64,000 nt of DNA from Geomonas limicola (GCF_014193675.1 NZ_BLXZ01000003.1:372001-436000); one strand, 5' to 3'; counted from the first letter of the stretch, positions 13,588-25,202 are shown. Numbers and translations: made by a program. Notes: generated from the letters alone by a model not told the origin.

Positions 13588-14091
13588 CTAGCCCGGCTCC
13601 ACCGCGAGCGCCACCATGAACCAGTCTTCGTCGGAGTCGAAGAGGAGCGTCGTCACCTCCGGCTTGCGGGTCATGTGGATTACGTACTTGGTTCCGGAGA
13701 CGACCGAAGGGGTCGCGAGCCTGACGTCCAGGCTGTTCGCGGAGAGGTACGGTTTGAAGGCCCCCGCGAGGATGTTGGCAAGTTCCCCCAGGGCGTCCTC
13801 CACCTCCTCCTCGCTCGGCTCCACGCTGACCAGGAGCTGGGCGGCGATACTCTCGGCGAGCGGCCGCGAGGCATGCAGGCTCACCACCCCGTTGTAGGTT
13901 CCGGCAAAGCCGACCAGCGCGCTCAGGCAGTCGGTGAAGTTGGAGGCGGGGTCGATGGACAAGGGGAGGTGCAGCAGGTGATCCATGCCGACAAAGGAGG
14001 TGAAGACCCGCTTCACCTCGTGGATCAGGGATTTTTCCAGGGCGGGTCCGGTAGTTTTTAGTCTGGTGAGCAGATCGGCACTGAATGTCAT
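13588..14091 (-). CDS. cheX: CheX-family chemotaxis phosphatase
   Basis: A 167-residue protein of the CheC/CheX/FliY phosphatase family. The signature helix EDALGELANILAGAFKPYL contains E, N and G in the ExxNxxxG order that removes phosphate from CheY-P. The domain is a complete CheX (about 20-150). AAGGAGGG precedes the ATG at 14091; the frame extends to 14136 without support. In Geobacter, CheX copies often lie away from the che operons, as here. The real partner response regulator cannot be told from the window. Confidence 0.85.
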   Translation of the reverse strand: MTFSADLLTRLKTTGPALEKSLIHEVKRVFTSFVGMDHLLHLPLSIDPASNFTDCLSALVGFAGTYNGVVSLHASRPLAESIAAQLLVSVEPSEEEVEDALGELANILAGAFKPYLSANSLDVRLATPSVVSGTKYVIHMTRKPEVTTLLFDSDEDWFMVALAVEPG

Positions 14092-14373
14092 GATTCCCTC
14101 CTTGGTGCATTGTGCGGCTGTATCCGGCGGGAACACCTGCGCCGGTATTCCGCTGCGGGTACCAAGGAGATTACAGGATATGTGCCAAGGACCGTAACCA
14201 CGGTGCGACGGGGAGTTACCCGGACCGCCTCAAAACGGGGTGTTCCCGGTGGGGACACCGTGTTTCCCCCGGGGACAGGGGAGCGTGTCCGGGGAGTGCA
14301 AAGGACTTGGGTGCGGCACGGCTTGGTGGTATAGTCACCTGCGGCAACCACACCTCACTTCCCGGAGCAGCAC

Positions 14374-15279
14374 ATGGTAGCGATCATCGGTGCCGGAGCC
14401 TTGGGCGCCATCTACGGTTCTCTTCTCTTTCAGGCCGACCCCACCTCGGTCTACTTCATTGCCGACGGCGAGCGCGGCCAGCGGCTGGCACGCGACGGCG
14501 TCCAGGTCAACGGCGACCGGTTCGTCATCCCGGTACGCACCCCGGAAGAGGCGACCCCGGTCGACCTGGTCATCGTCGCGGTGAAGTACCACCAGCTTGA
14601 CGAGGCCTGCGCCGCGCTCGTCAGGGCGGTCGGCCCGGACACGGCGATCCTGTCGGTGATGAACGGCATCGACAGCGAGGAGCGGCTGGCCGCGGTGTTC
14701 GGCGCGGAAAAGCTCCTCTACGGACTCTCCCTGGGGATCGATGCGGTGCGCGTCGGCAACGCCGTCAGCTATCGAAACCAGGGACGCATCCTCTTCGGCG
14801 AAAAGCGCAACGAGGTGCCAAGCGAACGGGTGCGCCGGGTCGCGGCCCTCTTCGATAAGGCCGGCATCGCCCACGTCACCCCCGTCGACATGATCCGCAG
14901 TCTCTGGTTCAAGTACATGATCAACGTCGGGGTGAACCAGGTCTCGGCTCTTCTGGGGCTGAGCTACGGCAGGATGCGCGAGGACCGGGCGGCGCGCGAC
15001 CTCATGGAGGGAGCCATGCGCGAGGTGATCGACCTGGCCAAGTCCCTTCAGGTTGACCTGGCGCCGGCGGACATCCAGGAGTTCTACCGGGTGCTCGACA
15101 CCCTCGACCCGGACGGCAAGACCTCCCTGCTGCAGGACGTCGAGGCGGGGCGCAAGACCGAGGTGGAGATGCTGGCGGGGACCGTGCTGGCCTTAGGAGA
15201 GCGCCACGGCGTGGCCACGCCGGTAAACCGCCGGCTCTTCGACGAGATCAGGCGGCTCGAGGCAGGCTTCACGCCGTGA
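14374..15279 (+). CDS. panE: 2-dehydropantoate 2-reductase (ketopantoate reductase)
   Basis: NADPH-dependent reduction of ketopantoate to pantoate in pantothenate and CoA biosynthesis. The 301-residue chain shows the N-terminal dinucleotide fold VAIIGAGALGAIYGSLLF, VDLVIVAVKYHQ and SVMNGI, and the C-terminal helical domain with DMIRSLWFKYMINVGVNQVSALL, where the catalytic lysine lies in FKYM. RKTEVEMLAGTVLALGERHGVATPVN is the conserved substrate-side region. CGGAG precedes the ATG. It may be one of several PanE-like paralogues, so the exact substrate is inferred. Confidence 0.88.
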   Translation: MVAIIGAGALGAIYGSLLFQADPTSVYFIADGERGQRLARDGVQVNGDRFVIPVRTPEEATPVDLVIVAVKYHQLDEACAALVRAVGPDTAILSVMNGIDSEERLAAVFGAEKLLYGLSLGIDAVRVGNAVSYRNQGRILFGEKRNEVPSERVRRVAALFDKAGIAHVTPVDMIRSLWFKYMINVGVNQVSALLGLSYGRMREDRAARDLMEGAMREVIDLAKSLQVDLAPADIQEFYRVLDTLDPDGKTSLLQDVEAGRKTEVEMLAGTVLALGERHGVATPVNRRLFDEIRRLEAGFTP

Positions 15280-15297
15280 CGGGATGGCTGTGCGAAC

Positions 15298-15762
15298 TCA
15301 GGGGCGGGTCCAGGTCGTGGTCCGGCCGAAGAGGGTAAGCCCCAGGTAGCCGCGGATCTTCAGCTTCACCGGCGTCGCCAGGGTCATCCTGCAGGAGTAG
15401 GTCTTTCCCGAGTCGGGATCGTAGATCTCCCCGTGTTCCCAGCTGGTCCCCCCGCTGTAGCTGAACCCCTGCATGATCTTCAGACCGAGCAAGGGGCGCC
15501 CCTTCAGCTTCGGGTCCGGGTTCTCCCGGTCCACCCGGGGCTGTCCCGCCATCCCCTGGGGATCGTCCGGCGGGTACACCGGGCGCCCGAGCCAGGAGAG
15601 CTTGCCGCAGTACTTCCCGTCGCAGTGGTAGATCTCGATCTGGGCCCGGCCGTCCTCGTTCTTCCAGGCCCCCAGGATGTCGTCCCCCGCGCCGTATGCC
15701 GAGGCGGCAAGGCCCAGCACCAGCGGCCACAGCACCAGTACCCGCACCAAAAACCTTTTCAT
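15298..15762 (-). CDS. Secreted DUF2147 protein
   Basis: A 154-residue exported protein. Residues 1-25 form a signal peptide (MKRFLVRVLVLWPLVLGLAA then SAYG). The mature part has ILGAWKNEDGRAQIEIYHCDGKYCGKLSWL, GGTSWEHGEIYDPDSGKTY and KIRGYLGLTLFGRTTTW, the signature of the DUF2147 beta-barrel family. The family occurs in the periplasm or outer membrane and has no firm function. GGGAGGGAG precedes the ATG. It converges with panE, whose stop lies 18 bases away. Confidence 0.87.
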   Translation of the reverse strand: MKRFLVRVLVLWPLVLGLAASAYGAGDDILGAWKNEDGRAQIEIYHCDGKYCGKLSWLGRPVYPPDDPQGMAGQPRVDRENPDPKLKGRPLLGLKIMQGFSYSGGTSWEHGEIYDPDSGKTYSCRMTLATPVKLKIRGYLGLTLFGRTTTWTRP

Positions 15763-15813
15763 GACTCCCTCCCGTTGCGACGTCCGTCCCTCCCCGCGCC
15801 GCGGTGTTCCGTG

Positions 15814-16434
15814 TTATTTCGATAACAGCGTGACGAGTTCCGGAACCGCCTGCCGGGCCACGACGGTCACCAGGCCACGCAGCGTCTCGTCGAAGACCTT
15901 CGAGTCGCCGCGCATCGATTCTGCTGACGAGTTTCCTTGATAGGTGAGCGTCTTAACCAGCGTTCCTCCCTTGAAGACCGCGATCTTCACCTGGAGCGAG
16001 CCGTTCACCTGCCGTTTCACCAGGTGGTCCTCCCCTTCCAGCTTCACCTCGATGCGGGTGAAATCGATCCCGCGGGGGGCGCCGGCGGGGAGCCTGGTTG
16101 CCAGGTTCACCCGGTAGCCTGCCTGCTCGAGCTCCCTGATGAGTGCCTCCGCCACCATTTCCTTGGGGTTGCGGTCGGTGAGCAGCTTCCCCTGCACCTC
16201 GCCGTCCGCGTCGCGCAACTGCCCCAGGATCCAGGCGACCTGCCCTTCCTGGGGAGCCGAGTCGGCGGAGACCACCGCGTAGACCTCGCCACTTCCTCCC
16301 AACGCCCCCACCACCGGCTGGTAGTCGAGCCGCACCGTACGGTCCTGCCCGGCGCATCCCGACAAGAGCGACACCACGACCAGCGCCGCCAGGGCCAGCC
16401 GAGTCCATGTACCCCCGTTTACCTGCTTTTTCAT
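15814..16434 (-). CDS. YajG-like lipoprotein
   Basis: A 206-residue protein with a lipoprotein signal (ALAALVVVSLLSGC), so it is lipidated at the cysteine and sits in the envelope. The mature part (VLDYQP-like start, DRNPKEMVAEALIRELEQAGYRV, RIEVKLEGEDHLVKRQVNGSLQVKIAV) resembles the YajG lipoprotein family (PF03923). Function is unknown in that family. GGGAGGTGG before the ATG at 16434 fixes the start. It lies 51 bases upstream of the DUF2147 gene on the same strand, so the two may be co-transcribed. Confidence 0.8.
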   Translation of the reverse strand: MKKQVNGGTWTRLALAALVVVSLLSGCAGQDRTVRLDYQPVVGALGGSGEVYAVVSADSAPQEGQVAWILGQLRDADGEVQGKLLTDRNPKEMVAEALIRELEQAGYRVNLATRLPAGAPRGIDFTRIEVKLEGEDHLVKRQVNGSLQVKIAVFKGGTLVKTLTYQGNSSAESMRGDSKVFDETLRGLVTVVARQAVPELVTLLSK

Positions 16435-16740
16435 ATCCACCTCCCGTCCCAAGTTCCCCTAAGTGTTCCCTCGAACAGCATCTTCCCCGGATCCCCGCCA
16501 CCACGCATGAGTGGTGGTGTGCCGTTCCCTTCCAGCCGTTACTCCATGATCTCCCTGCCTCCGTGGCAGAAATGTTTCTGTGCGACGCCCAAAAGGGTGC
16601 CACAGGATTGCGGACTGGCAACCGCCCCCAAAGGGAGCATTCGCATCCTGTTGATGCTGTGGTATAAGAAGCAGGAATTGCCAGGGTGTGAACTGAGAGC
16701 TCTCGTCGCACCCGAAGTCCAGTAGTTCTAGGAGAACATG

Positions 16741-17247
16741 ATGAAGACGTTGCTTGCCCTGCTCCTTTTCGTCGTCTGCAGCCTTGACGGTACTGCCAGT
16801 GCCCAGGATGTCGGCAACTGGTCGATCGATACCAAGTCCACCGAATATCTCTACGCCGCTACCGTCAATGACAGCGGCGGGCTCCTGGGGGAGTTCTGCT
16901 TTCTCAAGGACAACAGCTGTGCCTGGCTTCTCGGCATGGCCACCGCCTGCAACCAGGGTGCCTCCTACCCGGTCCTCGCCAACTCGGACGCCGGGGCGAT
17001 CCAGTTGCAGGTCTACTGCGACGGCCAGCTGGAAAACGGCTTGTTCCGCTACGTCTTCACTGAGTTCGCCGCCATCGACGACCTCGTCAAGAAGAGCAGC
17101 AAGATCGGCTTCGCCGTCCCGCTGCAGTCGGACCAGTTCAGGGTGGTGCGCTTTCTGACCAAGGGAGCGGTGCCGGCGCTCACCATCATGCGGGGGGCGG
17201 CGGAGCGCAAGTCCGGCAGCGATGCGACAAGCGACCAGGAACTCTGA
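16741..17247 (+). CDS. Exported protein of unknown function, 168 aa
   Basis: Residues 1-21 form a signal peptide ending near SLDGTASA. The mature part has an FCFLKDNSCAWLLGMATAC stretch and further cysteines (ATACNQG, QVYCDGQ) that could form disulfides, then a charged tail. I do not recognise the family. Two tandem ATG codons occur (16738 and 16741); GGAG at 16731 is better spaced for the second. The stop is 22 bases before the next start, so it probably forms an operon with the royal-jelly-type lipoprotein. Confidence 0.75.
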   Translation: MKTLLALLLFVVCSLDGTASAQDVGNWSIDTKSTEYLYAATVNDSGGLLGEFCFLKDNSCAWLLGMATACNQGASYPVLANSDAGAIQLQVYCDGQLENGLFRYVFTEFAAIDDLVKKSSKIGFAVPLQSDQFRVVRFLTKGAVPALTIMRGAAERKSGSDATSDQEL

Positions 17248-17269
17248 CACGCCGACCAGGAGGCCGACC

Positions 17270-18355
17270 ATGAAAGCTACCCTACCAAGACTCACGGCAC
17301 TCGTCGCCCTTGCCGTCACCCTTTCCGGCTGCGCCAGCACCCCCGCGAGAACGCCGGTTTTCTCCCCCCTGACCGAGGTGGCCCGCAGCGAGCGCCAGTG
17401 GACCGGCATCGCCATGACCCGCGACGGACGCCTCTTCGTGAACTACCCGCGCTGGTCCGACCAGGTTCCCTTCTCGGTCGGCGAGCTGCAGCCCGACGGC
17501 AGCGTGCTCCCCTACCCCGACCCCGAAATGAACCGCTGGGAGCCGGGGCTCGACCCGGCGACCCACCTGGTCTGCGTGCAGAGCGTGGTGGTCGACGAGT
17601 GGGGTTTTCTCTGGATCCTCGACCCGGCAAACCCGAAGTTCCAAGGGGTGGTCCCCGGCGGCCCGAAGCTCCTCAAGGTAGATCCGGGGAGCGGGCGGGT
17701 GCTCCAGACCATCCGTTACGCGGCGCCGGTCATCGATGGCAACAGCTACCTCAACGACGTGCGGATCGATCCGGTGCGCCGGGTCGCCTACCTCACCGAT
17801 TCCGGCAGCGGCGCCCTGGTGGTCACCGACCTCGTCAGCGGCGTGAGCCGGCGCCTACTGGCCAGCGATCCTTCCACCCATTCGGAGCGGGTGACGCTGG
17901 TTATCGAGGGGCGCCCCTGGCGCAGGCCGGACGGCTCGCTCCCCAGCGTGCATGCCGACGGCATCGCGCTCGACTCCAAGGGCGAGTACCTCTACTACCA
18001 GGCGCTCACCGGACGCACCCTGTACCGGATCCCGACCAGCAGCCTGCGCGACCCGCAGCTCAGTGCAGCCGAGCTCTCCGCCAAGGTCGAGCGGGTCGGC
18101 GATACCGGTGCCGCCGACGGGCTCTGGTTCGGCAGCGACGGCAGGCTCTACCTCTCCGCCATCGAGGAGAACGCGGTGAAGGTGTTCGTGCCCGGTCAAA
18201 AGCCCGAGATCGTGGTGCAGAGTCCCGAGCTCGACTGGCCGGACAGCTTCGCCCAGGGCCCCGACGGGAGCATCTTCGTCACCGCCTCCCAGATCAACCG
18301 CGGCCCCAACCCCGGCACCCCCTACCGGATCTTCCGGTTCCGCCCAAACCGTTAA
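17270..18355 (+). CDS. Major royal jelly protein/yellow-type beta-propeller lipoprotein
   Basis: A 361-residue lipoprotein: signal peptide with lipobox ALAVTLSGCAS. The rest is a six-bladed propeller of the MRJP/yellow family, seen as RQWTGIAMTRDGRLFVNYPRW, VVVDEWGFLWILDPANP, GGPKLLKVDPGSGRVLQTI, SYLNDVRIDPVRRVAYLTDSG, HADGIALDSKGEYLYYQALTG, and FAQGPDGSIFVTASQ. These proteins bind or convert small molecules; bacterial members are uncharacterised. CAGGAGG before the ATG at 17270 sets the start; the longer frame to 17222 overlaps the upstream gene. Confidence 0.87.
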   Translation: MKATLPRLTALVALAVTLSGCASTPARTPVFSPLTEVARSERQWTGIAMTRDGRLFVNYPRWSDQVPFSVGELQPDGSVLPYPDPEMNRWEPGLDPATHLVCVQSVVVDEWGFLWILDPANPKFQGVVPGGPKLLKVDPGSGRVLQTIRYAAPVIDGNSYLNDVRIDPVRRVAYLTDSGSGALVVTDLVSGVSRRLLASDPSTHSERVTLVIEGRPWRRPDGSLPSVHADGIALDSKGEYLYYQALTGRTLYRIPTSSLRDPQLSAAELSAKVERVGDTGAADGLWFGSDGRLYLSAIEENAVKVFVPGQKPEIVVQSPELDWPDSFAQGPDGSIFVTASQINRGPNPGTPYRIFRFRPNR

Positions 18356-18420
18356 AAGCCGGATGAGCGGGTAGCACACTTCGAGACATTGATGTAGGTA
18401 CTCCCGTTAACGATCGCCAG

Positions 18421-18465
18421 GGGTCCCCTCTCCCCTTGCGGGAGAGGGACAGGGTGAGGGGGAAG
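18421..18465. repeat. Hairpin plus G-run dispersed repeat, copy 2
   Basis: CCCCTCTCCCC-TTGC-GGGAGAGGG hairpin, then ACA, GGG, TGA, GGGGG. It has the same layout as the element at 6101. Confidence 0.7.
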
Positions 18466-18553
18466 GAGCCACTGCACTACAGATGGCATCTCCCTCGAGG
18501 ATCCCCCCAGTTTTTTCGGAGGTGCCGCTGCCCCCGAAGCCCCAAGCCACCCG

Positions 18554-18600
18554 CAAAAAAAGGAGTTCGCCGGACGACCGGCGAACTCCTTTTCTTTTTC
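18554..18600. terminator. Bidirectional terminator between convergent genes
   Basis: A perfect 12-bp stem GGAGTTCGCCGG/CCGGCGAACTCC with a 4-base loop. An A run on the left and a T run on the right serve the minus-strand gene at 18617-18901 and the plus-strand lipoprotein gene. Confidence 0.92.
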
Positions 18601-18616
18601 ACAGCCAGGCAGTGTC

Positions 18617-18901
18617 TTAATCGTGCTTGCCGTGGTGCTTGCCGCGCCCTTCTCCTTCATGCTTGCCGTGGTGCTTCGGCCCGTGCCCCTTTCCTTTGTG
18701 GTAGCCGCGGTCCCGCTCCAGGTAGACGATCCTCCCCCCTTCACGGTAGCAGGGACGCCCTCCGACGTAGACCACCTGGACCCCGGCGGGGGCCGGCAGG
18801 TAGCCGTTGATGTTGACACTGACCGCGGTGCTGGCAAAGGCGCTGCCGGCGCTTAACAGCAAAGCTGCGACCGCCACCAGGCGGCCTGCTCGATGGTTCA
18901 T
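18617..18901 (-). CDS. Small secreted His/Lys-rich protein under riboswitch control
   Basis: A 94-residue protein. Residues 1-25 form a signal peptide (AGRLVAVAALLLSAGSAFAS). The middle has a short hydrophobic part (VSVNINGYLPAPAGVQVVYVGGRPCYREGG), a VYLERDRGYHKGKGHG-like turn, and a tail of alternating H, K, G and E (HGPKHHGKHEGEG) that could bind metal ions or polyanions. The family is not recognised. AAGGAGGTT precedes the ATG at 18901. A GEMM-I riboswitch with promoter and terminator lies 200-370 bases upstream on the same strand, so expression is probably tied to a cyclic dinucleotide. Confidence 0.82.
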   Translation of the reverse strand: MNHRAGRLVAVAALLLSAGSAFASTAVSVNINGYLPAPAGVQVVYVGGRPCYREGGRIVYLERDRGYHKGKGHGPKHHGKHEGEGRGKHHGKHD

Positions 18902-19110
18902 ACAACCTCCTTGAGAACCGGGAAAACCCCGGCCCAGTTGCCGGTCCAGGCGCACGCTGCCGCCTCCCGGGAAAACGATATGGATGTTCCTGCCCCGCCA
19001 CCACCCTGCCGGTGGACCCGGCGACTACCTCGGGTCTCCCTGCCGCGCAGGGACTCCACGACCGGCGGCGCTCGGTGACGCTACGACCTCCTTGCCTCCT
19101 TTCTGGCCAC

Positions 19111-19158
19111 AAAAAAGCCGGGGCCAAGATATCGGTTAGATATTTCGGCGACCCGGCT
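19111..19158 (-). terminator. Riboswitch expression platform: ligand-controlled terminator
   Basis: On the minus strand AGCCGGG (19158-19152), which is also the 3' edge of the aptamer, pairs with CCCGGCT (19122-19116), with a further inner stem CCGAAATATC/GATATCTTGG, and TTTTTT follows. The terminator and the aptamer need the same bases, so ligand binding should prevent the terminator and turn expression on. Confidence 0.85.
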
Positions 19159-19225
19159 GTCTCGGTGAGACCCTGTAGGCTTTCCGTCCCATCCTCGCGG
19201 ATGGTTTAGTAGTATCGTTTATCCC
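19140..19225 (-). ncRNA. GEMM-I cyclic dinucleotide riboswitch aptamer (Geobacter type)
   Basis: On the minus strand the core reads ACTAAACCATCC, a GCGA tetraloop, GGATGGGACGGAAAGCC, a second stem GGGTCTC/GAGAC, then AGCCGGG and GCCG. These are the conserved GEMM-I elements: P2 with a GNRA loop, the GGAAAGCC junction and the tetraloop-receptor partner stem. As I recall them, the cGAMP-responsive Geobacter aptamers (GEMM-Ib) have nearly the same sequence, with A where c-di-GMP aptamers have the ligand-pairing G; cGAMP is therefore the more likely ligand but this is inferred. It lies in the 690-base gap 18902-19591. Confidence 0.9.
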
Positions 19226-19245
19226 ACGCGTGTTGTACTGGCGTC

Positions 19246-19275
19246 TAGATACCGTCCCCACGCCCCTCCTGTCAA
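19246..19275 (-). promoter_or_regulatory. Sigma-70 promoter of the riboswitch transcript
   Basis: TTGACA at 19275-19270 and TATCTA at 19251-19246 are 18 bases apart, and the expected start near 19239 is just before the aptamer. Confidence 0.75.
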
Positions 19276-19591
19276 GCAAAAAGCCTCCCGTTACCCCAAT
19301 CTCCGCTGCTGCGTCAACCTGAGTCCCCTCGTCGTCACCGGTTGTCTCCCTTCCTGCAACGGCCTCCCCCTCCCCCACCGGACACCCTGTACCCCTGCAA
19401 CACAGCCGATGTACCGGAAAGGAACAGTCTCCCGATACTGCTCCGCCGAACCCTCCGATTTTACGCCATTTCCCGATGGCACGGAGTTCGCTATGCCTGG
19501 AGTGGGGATCCTCACCCTCCGGCCACGCCTGGTGCACTTCCAGCGCCGGCCGCCCCCGACCGGAGCCCCGCGCCAACCAGGAGAGCATTCC

Positions 19592-22597
<3,006 letters not shown>

Positions 22598-22690
22598 AGT
22601 CCCCGCCGGCGGAGGTTATCAACAAGGCTGTTGCCCAATTGCCCGTCCCTGGGGTATAACCATCTGCAAAATTTCTGAAGGCGGGACGAC

Positions 22691-23632
22691 ATGGGGAAAG
22701 CAACAAAGGGTTCCGGCGGCGGGGCGATGAACCCGCTGGAAATAGAGATCGCCATCGCGGCACTCCACTCCACCGGGGACTTCCAGGTATTGCGCAGGCT
22801 CGACCTGGAGCGCGAGTCCCGTTTCACCCGTGCCTCCCGGCAGGGGAAGGTGGCCATCTGCCTCGACACCGAGACTACCGGCATCAACCACTGCCAGGAC
22901 AAGGTGATCGAACTCGGCATGGTGGCCTTCGAGTACCTCCCCGAGACCGGCGAGATCACCCGGGTCCTTGGCCGCTACAACGGCTTCGAGGATCCCGGCT
23001 TCCCGCTCCCCGACGAGATCAAGGAGATCACCGGGATCACCGACGATATGGTTGCCGGCCAGCGTTTCGACGACCTCGAGGTTCAGAACCTTGTCGCCTC
23101 CGCCAGCCTGGTCATCGCCCACAACGCCGCCTTCGACCGCAAGTTCGTCGAGACCCGTTTCCCGGTATTCCGCGACACCCCCTGGGCCTGCACCGTCTCC
23201 CAGATCGACTGGAAATCCGAGCGGATCTCCTCGCGTACCCTCGACTACCTCCTCTTCAAGATCTGCGGTCTCACCATCCACGCCCACCGGGCCCTCGACG
23301 ACGCCGAGGGGGTCCTGGGACTCCTGCTCGGCCGCCTGCCGGTGACCGACGCCCCCATCTTCAAGGCCCTGCTCGACAGCGCCCAGCAGACCACCTCCCG
23401 GTTGAGCGCCGTCGGTGCCCCCTTCGACAAGAAGGACCTCCTGAAGGACCGCGGCTACCGTTGGAGCGACGGCACCCAGGGTACCGCCAAGGCGTGGTGG
23501 CGCGACGTCCCTTTCCACGAGGAGCGCCAGGAGCTCGAGTACCTGGCCCGCGAGATCTATCCTCGCGGCAACGCCGACGCCGTGCAAATAAAGCGCATCG
23601 ACGCCTTAACCCGTTTTTCGGTAAGGGAGTAA
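22691..23632 (+). CDS. DEDDh 3'-5' exonuclease
   Basis: A 313-residue protein whose exonuclease domain spans about 52-215. The four acidic residues and the histidine are visible: ICLDTETTG (D, E), AHNAAFDRKF (D), and HRALDDAEG (H, D). It resembles the DNA polymerase III epsilon-like proofreading family but lacks a polymerase. The N-terminal 50 and C-terminal 100 residues (DRGYRWSDGTQGTAKAWWRDV) are extra; the RGYRW part is common in this subfamily and may bind DNA. GAAGGCGG precedes the ATG. Confidence 0.9.
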   Translation: MGKATKGSGGGAMNPLEIEIAIAALHSTGDFQVLRRLDLERESRFTRASRQGKVAICLDTETTGINHCQDKVIELGMVAFEYLPETGEITRVLGRYNGFEDPGFPLPDEIKEITGITDDMVAGQRFDDLEVQNLVASASLVIAHNAAFDRKFVETRFPVFRDTPWACTVSQIDWKSERISSRTLDYLLFKICGLTIHAHRALDDAEGVLGLLLGRLPVTDAPIFKALLDSAQQTTSRLSAVGAPFDKKDLLKDRGYRWSDGTQGTAKAWWRDVPFHEERQELEYLAREIYPRGNADAVQIKRIDALTRFSVRE

Positions 23633-23643
23633 GGCAGGGGTGG

Positions 23644-23692
23644 CTGGGGACTGGGGGCTGGGGACTAGGAGCTAGGGACCAAGGACCAAAGT
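23644..23692. repeat. Seven-unit heptamer repeat of the CTGGGGA type
   Basis: Seven consecutive heptamers that vary around CTGGGGA (for example CTGGGGG, CTAGGAG, CCAAGGA). It starts 12 bases after the exonuclease stop. It resembles the short tandem heptamer repeats known from cyanobacteria. Confidence 0.75.
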
Positions 23693-23859
23693 CTCGCGGG
23701 CGCGCCACAGCCCATCGGTTTCCCTTTCGTCCTTTCCGTCCCTTGTGTACTTCGGCAGCTCGGCACAGGCACTCTAAGGAATAACGAAATCCCGCCAGCT
23801 CTTGCTTAATGAGCGCTAGGCGGTAAGCTCTCTTCCAAATCCTTTTCCAGGGGTACCGG

Positions 23860-24048
23860 ATGAAGAAAAAAGCCTACTGCCCTGCCTGCGGAAACCGCGA
23901 GCTGACCAAACTGTTCATCACCACCAACCGGGGCAAGGCGCTTTCGCTGCTGCTCACCTCCCAGTCCGACCTTCGCAAGTCGTCCGGCGACGTTTGCTGC
24001 ATCCAGTGCCAGCACGTCTGGAGGATCACCCACCTTCACAAGGAGTAG
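23860..24048 (+). CDS. Small zinc-ribbon protein, 62 aa
   Basis: Two CxxC pairs, CPACG near the N terminus and CIQCQ near residue 47, with KLFITTNRGKALSLLLTSQSDLRKSSGDVC between them. This looks like a single zinc ribbon with a long insert. Nothing further is known. CAGGGG lies upstream of the ATG. It converges on the aldolase gene, whose stop lies 19 bases away. Confidence 0.75.
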   Translation: MKKKAYCPACGNRELTKLFITTNRGKALSLLLTSQSDLRKSSGDVCCIQCQHVWRITHLHKE

Positions 24049-24066
24049 CGCCGCTCGCCAGCTCCG

Positions 24067-25050
24067 CTACACCCTCCCCGCAGAGCCCAGCACCGCCTCG
24101 TTCTTGTGCCGGACCAGCCTGGCGAACTCGGCCCGTGCCTCGCCCAGGTACTTCCTCGGGTCGAACTCCTGGGGGTTTTTGGCCAGGTGTTCGCGAATCT
24201 TCGCGGTGAAGGCGAGTCGGCCGTCCGAGTCGATATTGATCTTGCAGACCGCACTCGCCGCGGCCCGGCGCAGCTGCTCCTCGGGTATCCCCACCGCGTT
24301 GTCCATCTTGCCGCCAAAGCTGTTGATCATCTCCACGTACTCCTGCACCACGCTCGAGGCGCCGTGCAAGACGATCGGGAAGCCCGGGATACGCCGCTCG
24401 CACTCTTCCAGGATGTCGAAGCGCAGCGGCGGGACTTCCTCGCCGGGAGCCAGGTGAAACTTGTAGGCGCCATGACTGGTGCCGATCGAGATGGCCAGCG
24501 AGTCGACGCCGGTCTTCTTGATGAAATCCTCCACCTGATCCGGGTTAGTGTAGGTGGAGTGTTCCGCCGAGACCTCGTCCTCGATCCCCGCCAGCACCCC
24601 GAGTTCCCCCTCCACCGTGACCTCGAAGCGGTGCGCGAACTCCACCACCTTCCTGGTGAGCGCGACGTTCTCCTCGTAGGGGAGGTGCGAGCCGTCCACC
24701 ATCACCGACGAGAAGCCGCTCTCGATGCAGGCGACGCAGAGCTCGTACGAGTCGCCATGGTCCAGGTGCAAAGCGACCGGGATCTGGGATCCTTTTTCCC
24801 GGATCATCTGCACCGCGCCCTTAACCATGTGGCGCAGCAGCGTTTCGTGTGCGTAGCTGCGGGCCCCCTTCGAGACCTGCAGGATAACCGGCGACCCCGT
24901 ATCGGCGCAGGCACCGAGGATCGCCTGGAGCTGTTCCATATCGCTGAAGTTATAGGCGGGAATTGCGTACTTGCCGGCCATCGCCTTGGCGAACATCTCC
25001 CGGGTGTTGACCAGCCCGAGTTCCTTGTAGTGCACCATCTCACCAGCCAT
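24067..25050 (-). CDS. fba: Class II fructose-bisphosphate aldolase family protein
   Basis: A 327-residue zinc aldolase that cleaves fructose 1,6-bisphosphate to two triose phosphates, or condenses them. Key motifs are intact: NFSDMEQLQAI, ALHLDHGDS (zinc-binding H and catalytic D), SVMVDGSHLPYEENV, EGELGVLAGIED, and LHGASSV plus KINIDSDGR at the phosphate site. The start at 25050 has GGGGAGGG upstream; codons up to 25119 come from the TTGACAA repeat and are not protein-like. Some relatives act on tagatose or ketose bisphosphates; fructose is the best guess. Confidence 0.93.
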   Translation of the reverse strand: MAGEMVHYKELGLVNTREMFAKAMAGKYAIPAYNFSDMEQLQAILGACADTGSPVILQVSKGARSYAHETLLRHMVKGAVQMIREKGSQIPVALHLDHGDSYELCVACIESGFSSVMVDGSHLPYEENVALTRKVVEFAHRFEVTVEGELGVLAGIEDEVSAEHSTYTNPDQVEDFIKKTGVDSLAISIGTSHGAYKFHLAPGEEVPPLRFDILEECERRIPGFPIVLHGASSVVQEYVEMINSFGGKMDNAVGIPEEQLRRAAASAVCKINIDSDGRLAFTAKIREHLAKNPQEFDPRKYLGEARAEFARLVRHKNEAVLGSAGRV

Positions 25051-25105
25051 GCTACCCTCCCCTTGTATCTTTCGATGTGCGGAAAAGCATAAGGATAGAT
25101 CACAA

Positions 25106-25202
25106 TTAACAATTGACAATGGACAATTGACGATGAGCGATTCGCACTAAGAAACGTCGGTAGACATTGGACAATTGACCGTGGACGATTGCCAATGAGG
25201 AA
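25106..25202. repeat. Heptamer repeats of the TTGACAA type upstream of the aldolase gene
   Basis: Two runs of five and six heptamers that vary around TTGACAA and TGGACAA. The 382-base gap 25051-25432 holds nothing else that I can name. Confidence 0.8.

Noticed and set aside
11260..14061. 933-aa open frame on the plus strand opposite the beta-helix and cheX genes
   Set aside because: Antisense of two genes with signal peptide, ribosome sites and recognisable domains; the translated product has no family signature.
25106..25202. Cluster of promoters, as TTGACA occurs many times
   Set aside because: The TTGACA strings are part of the heptamer repeat and lack -10 boxes at the right distance.
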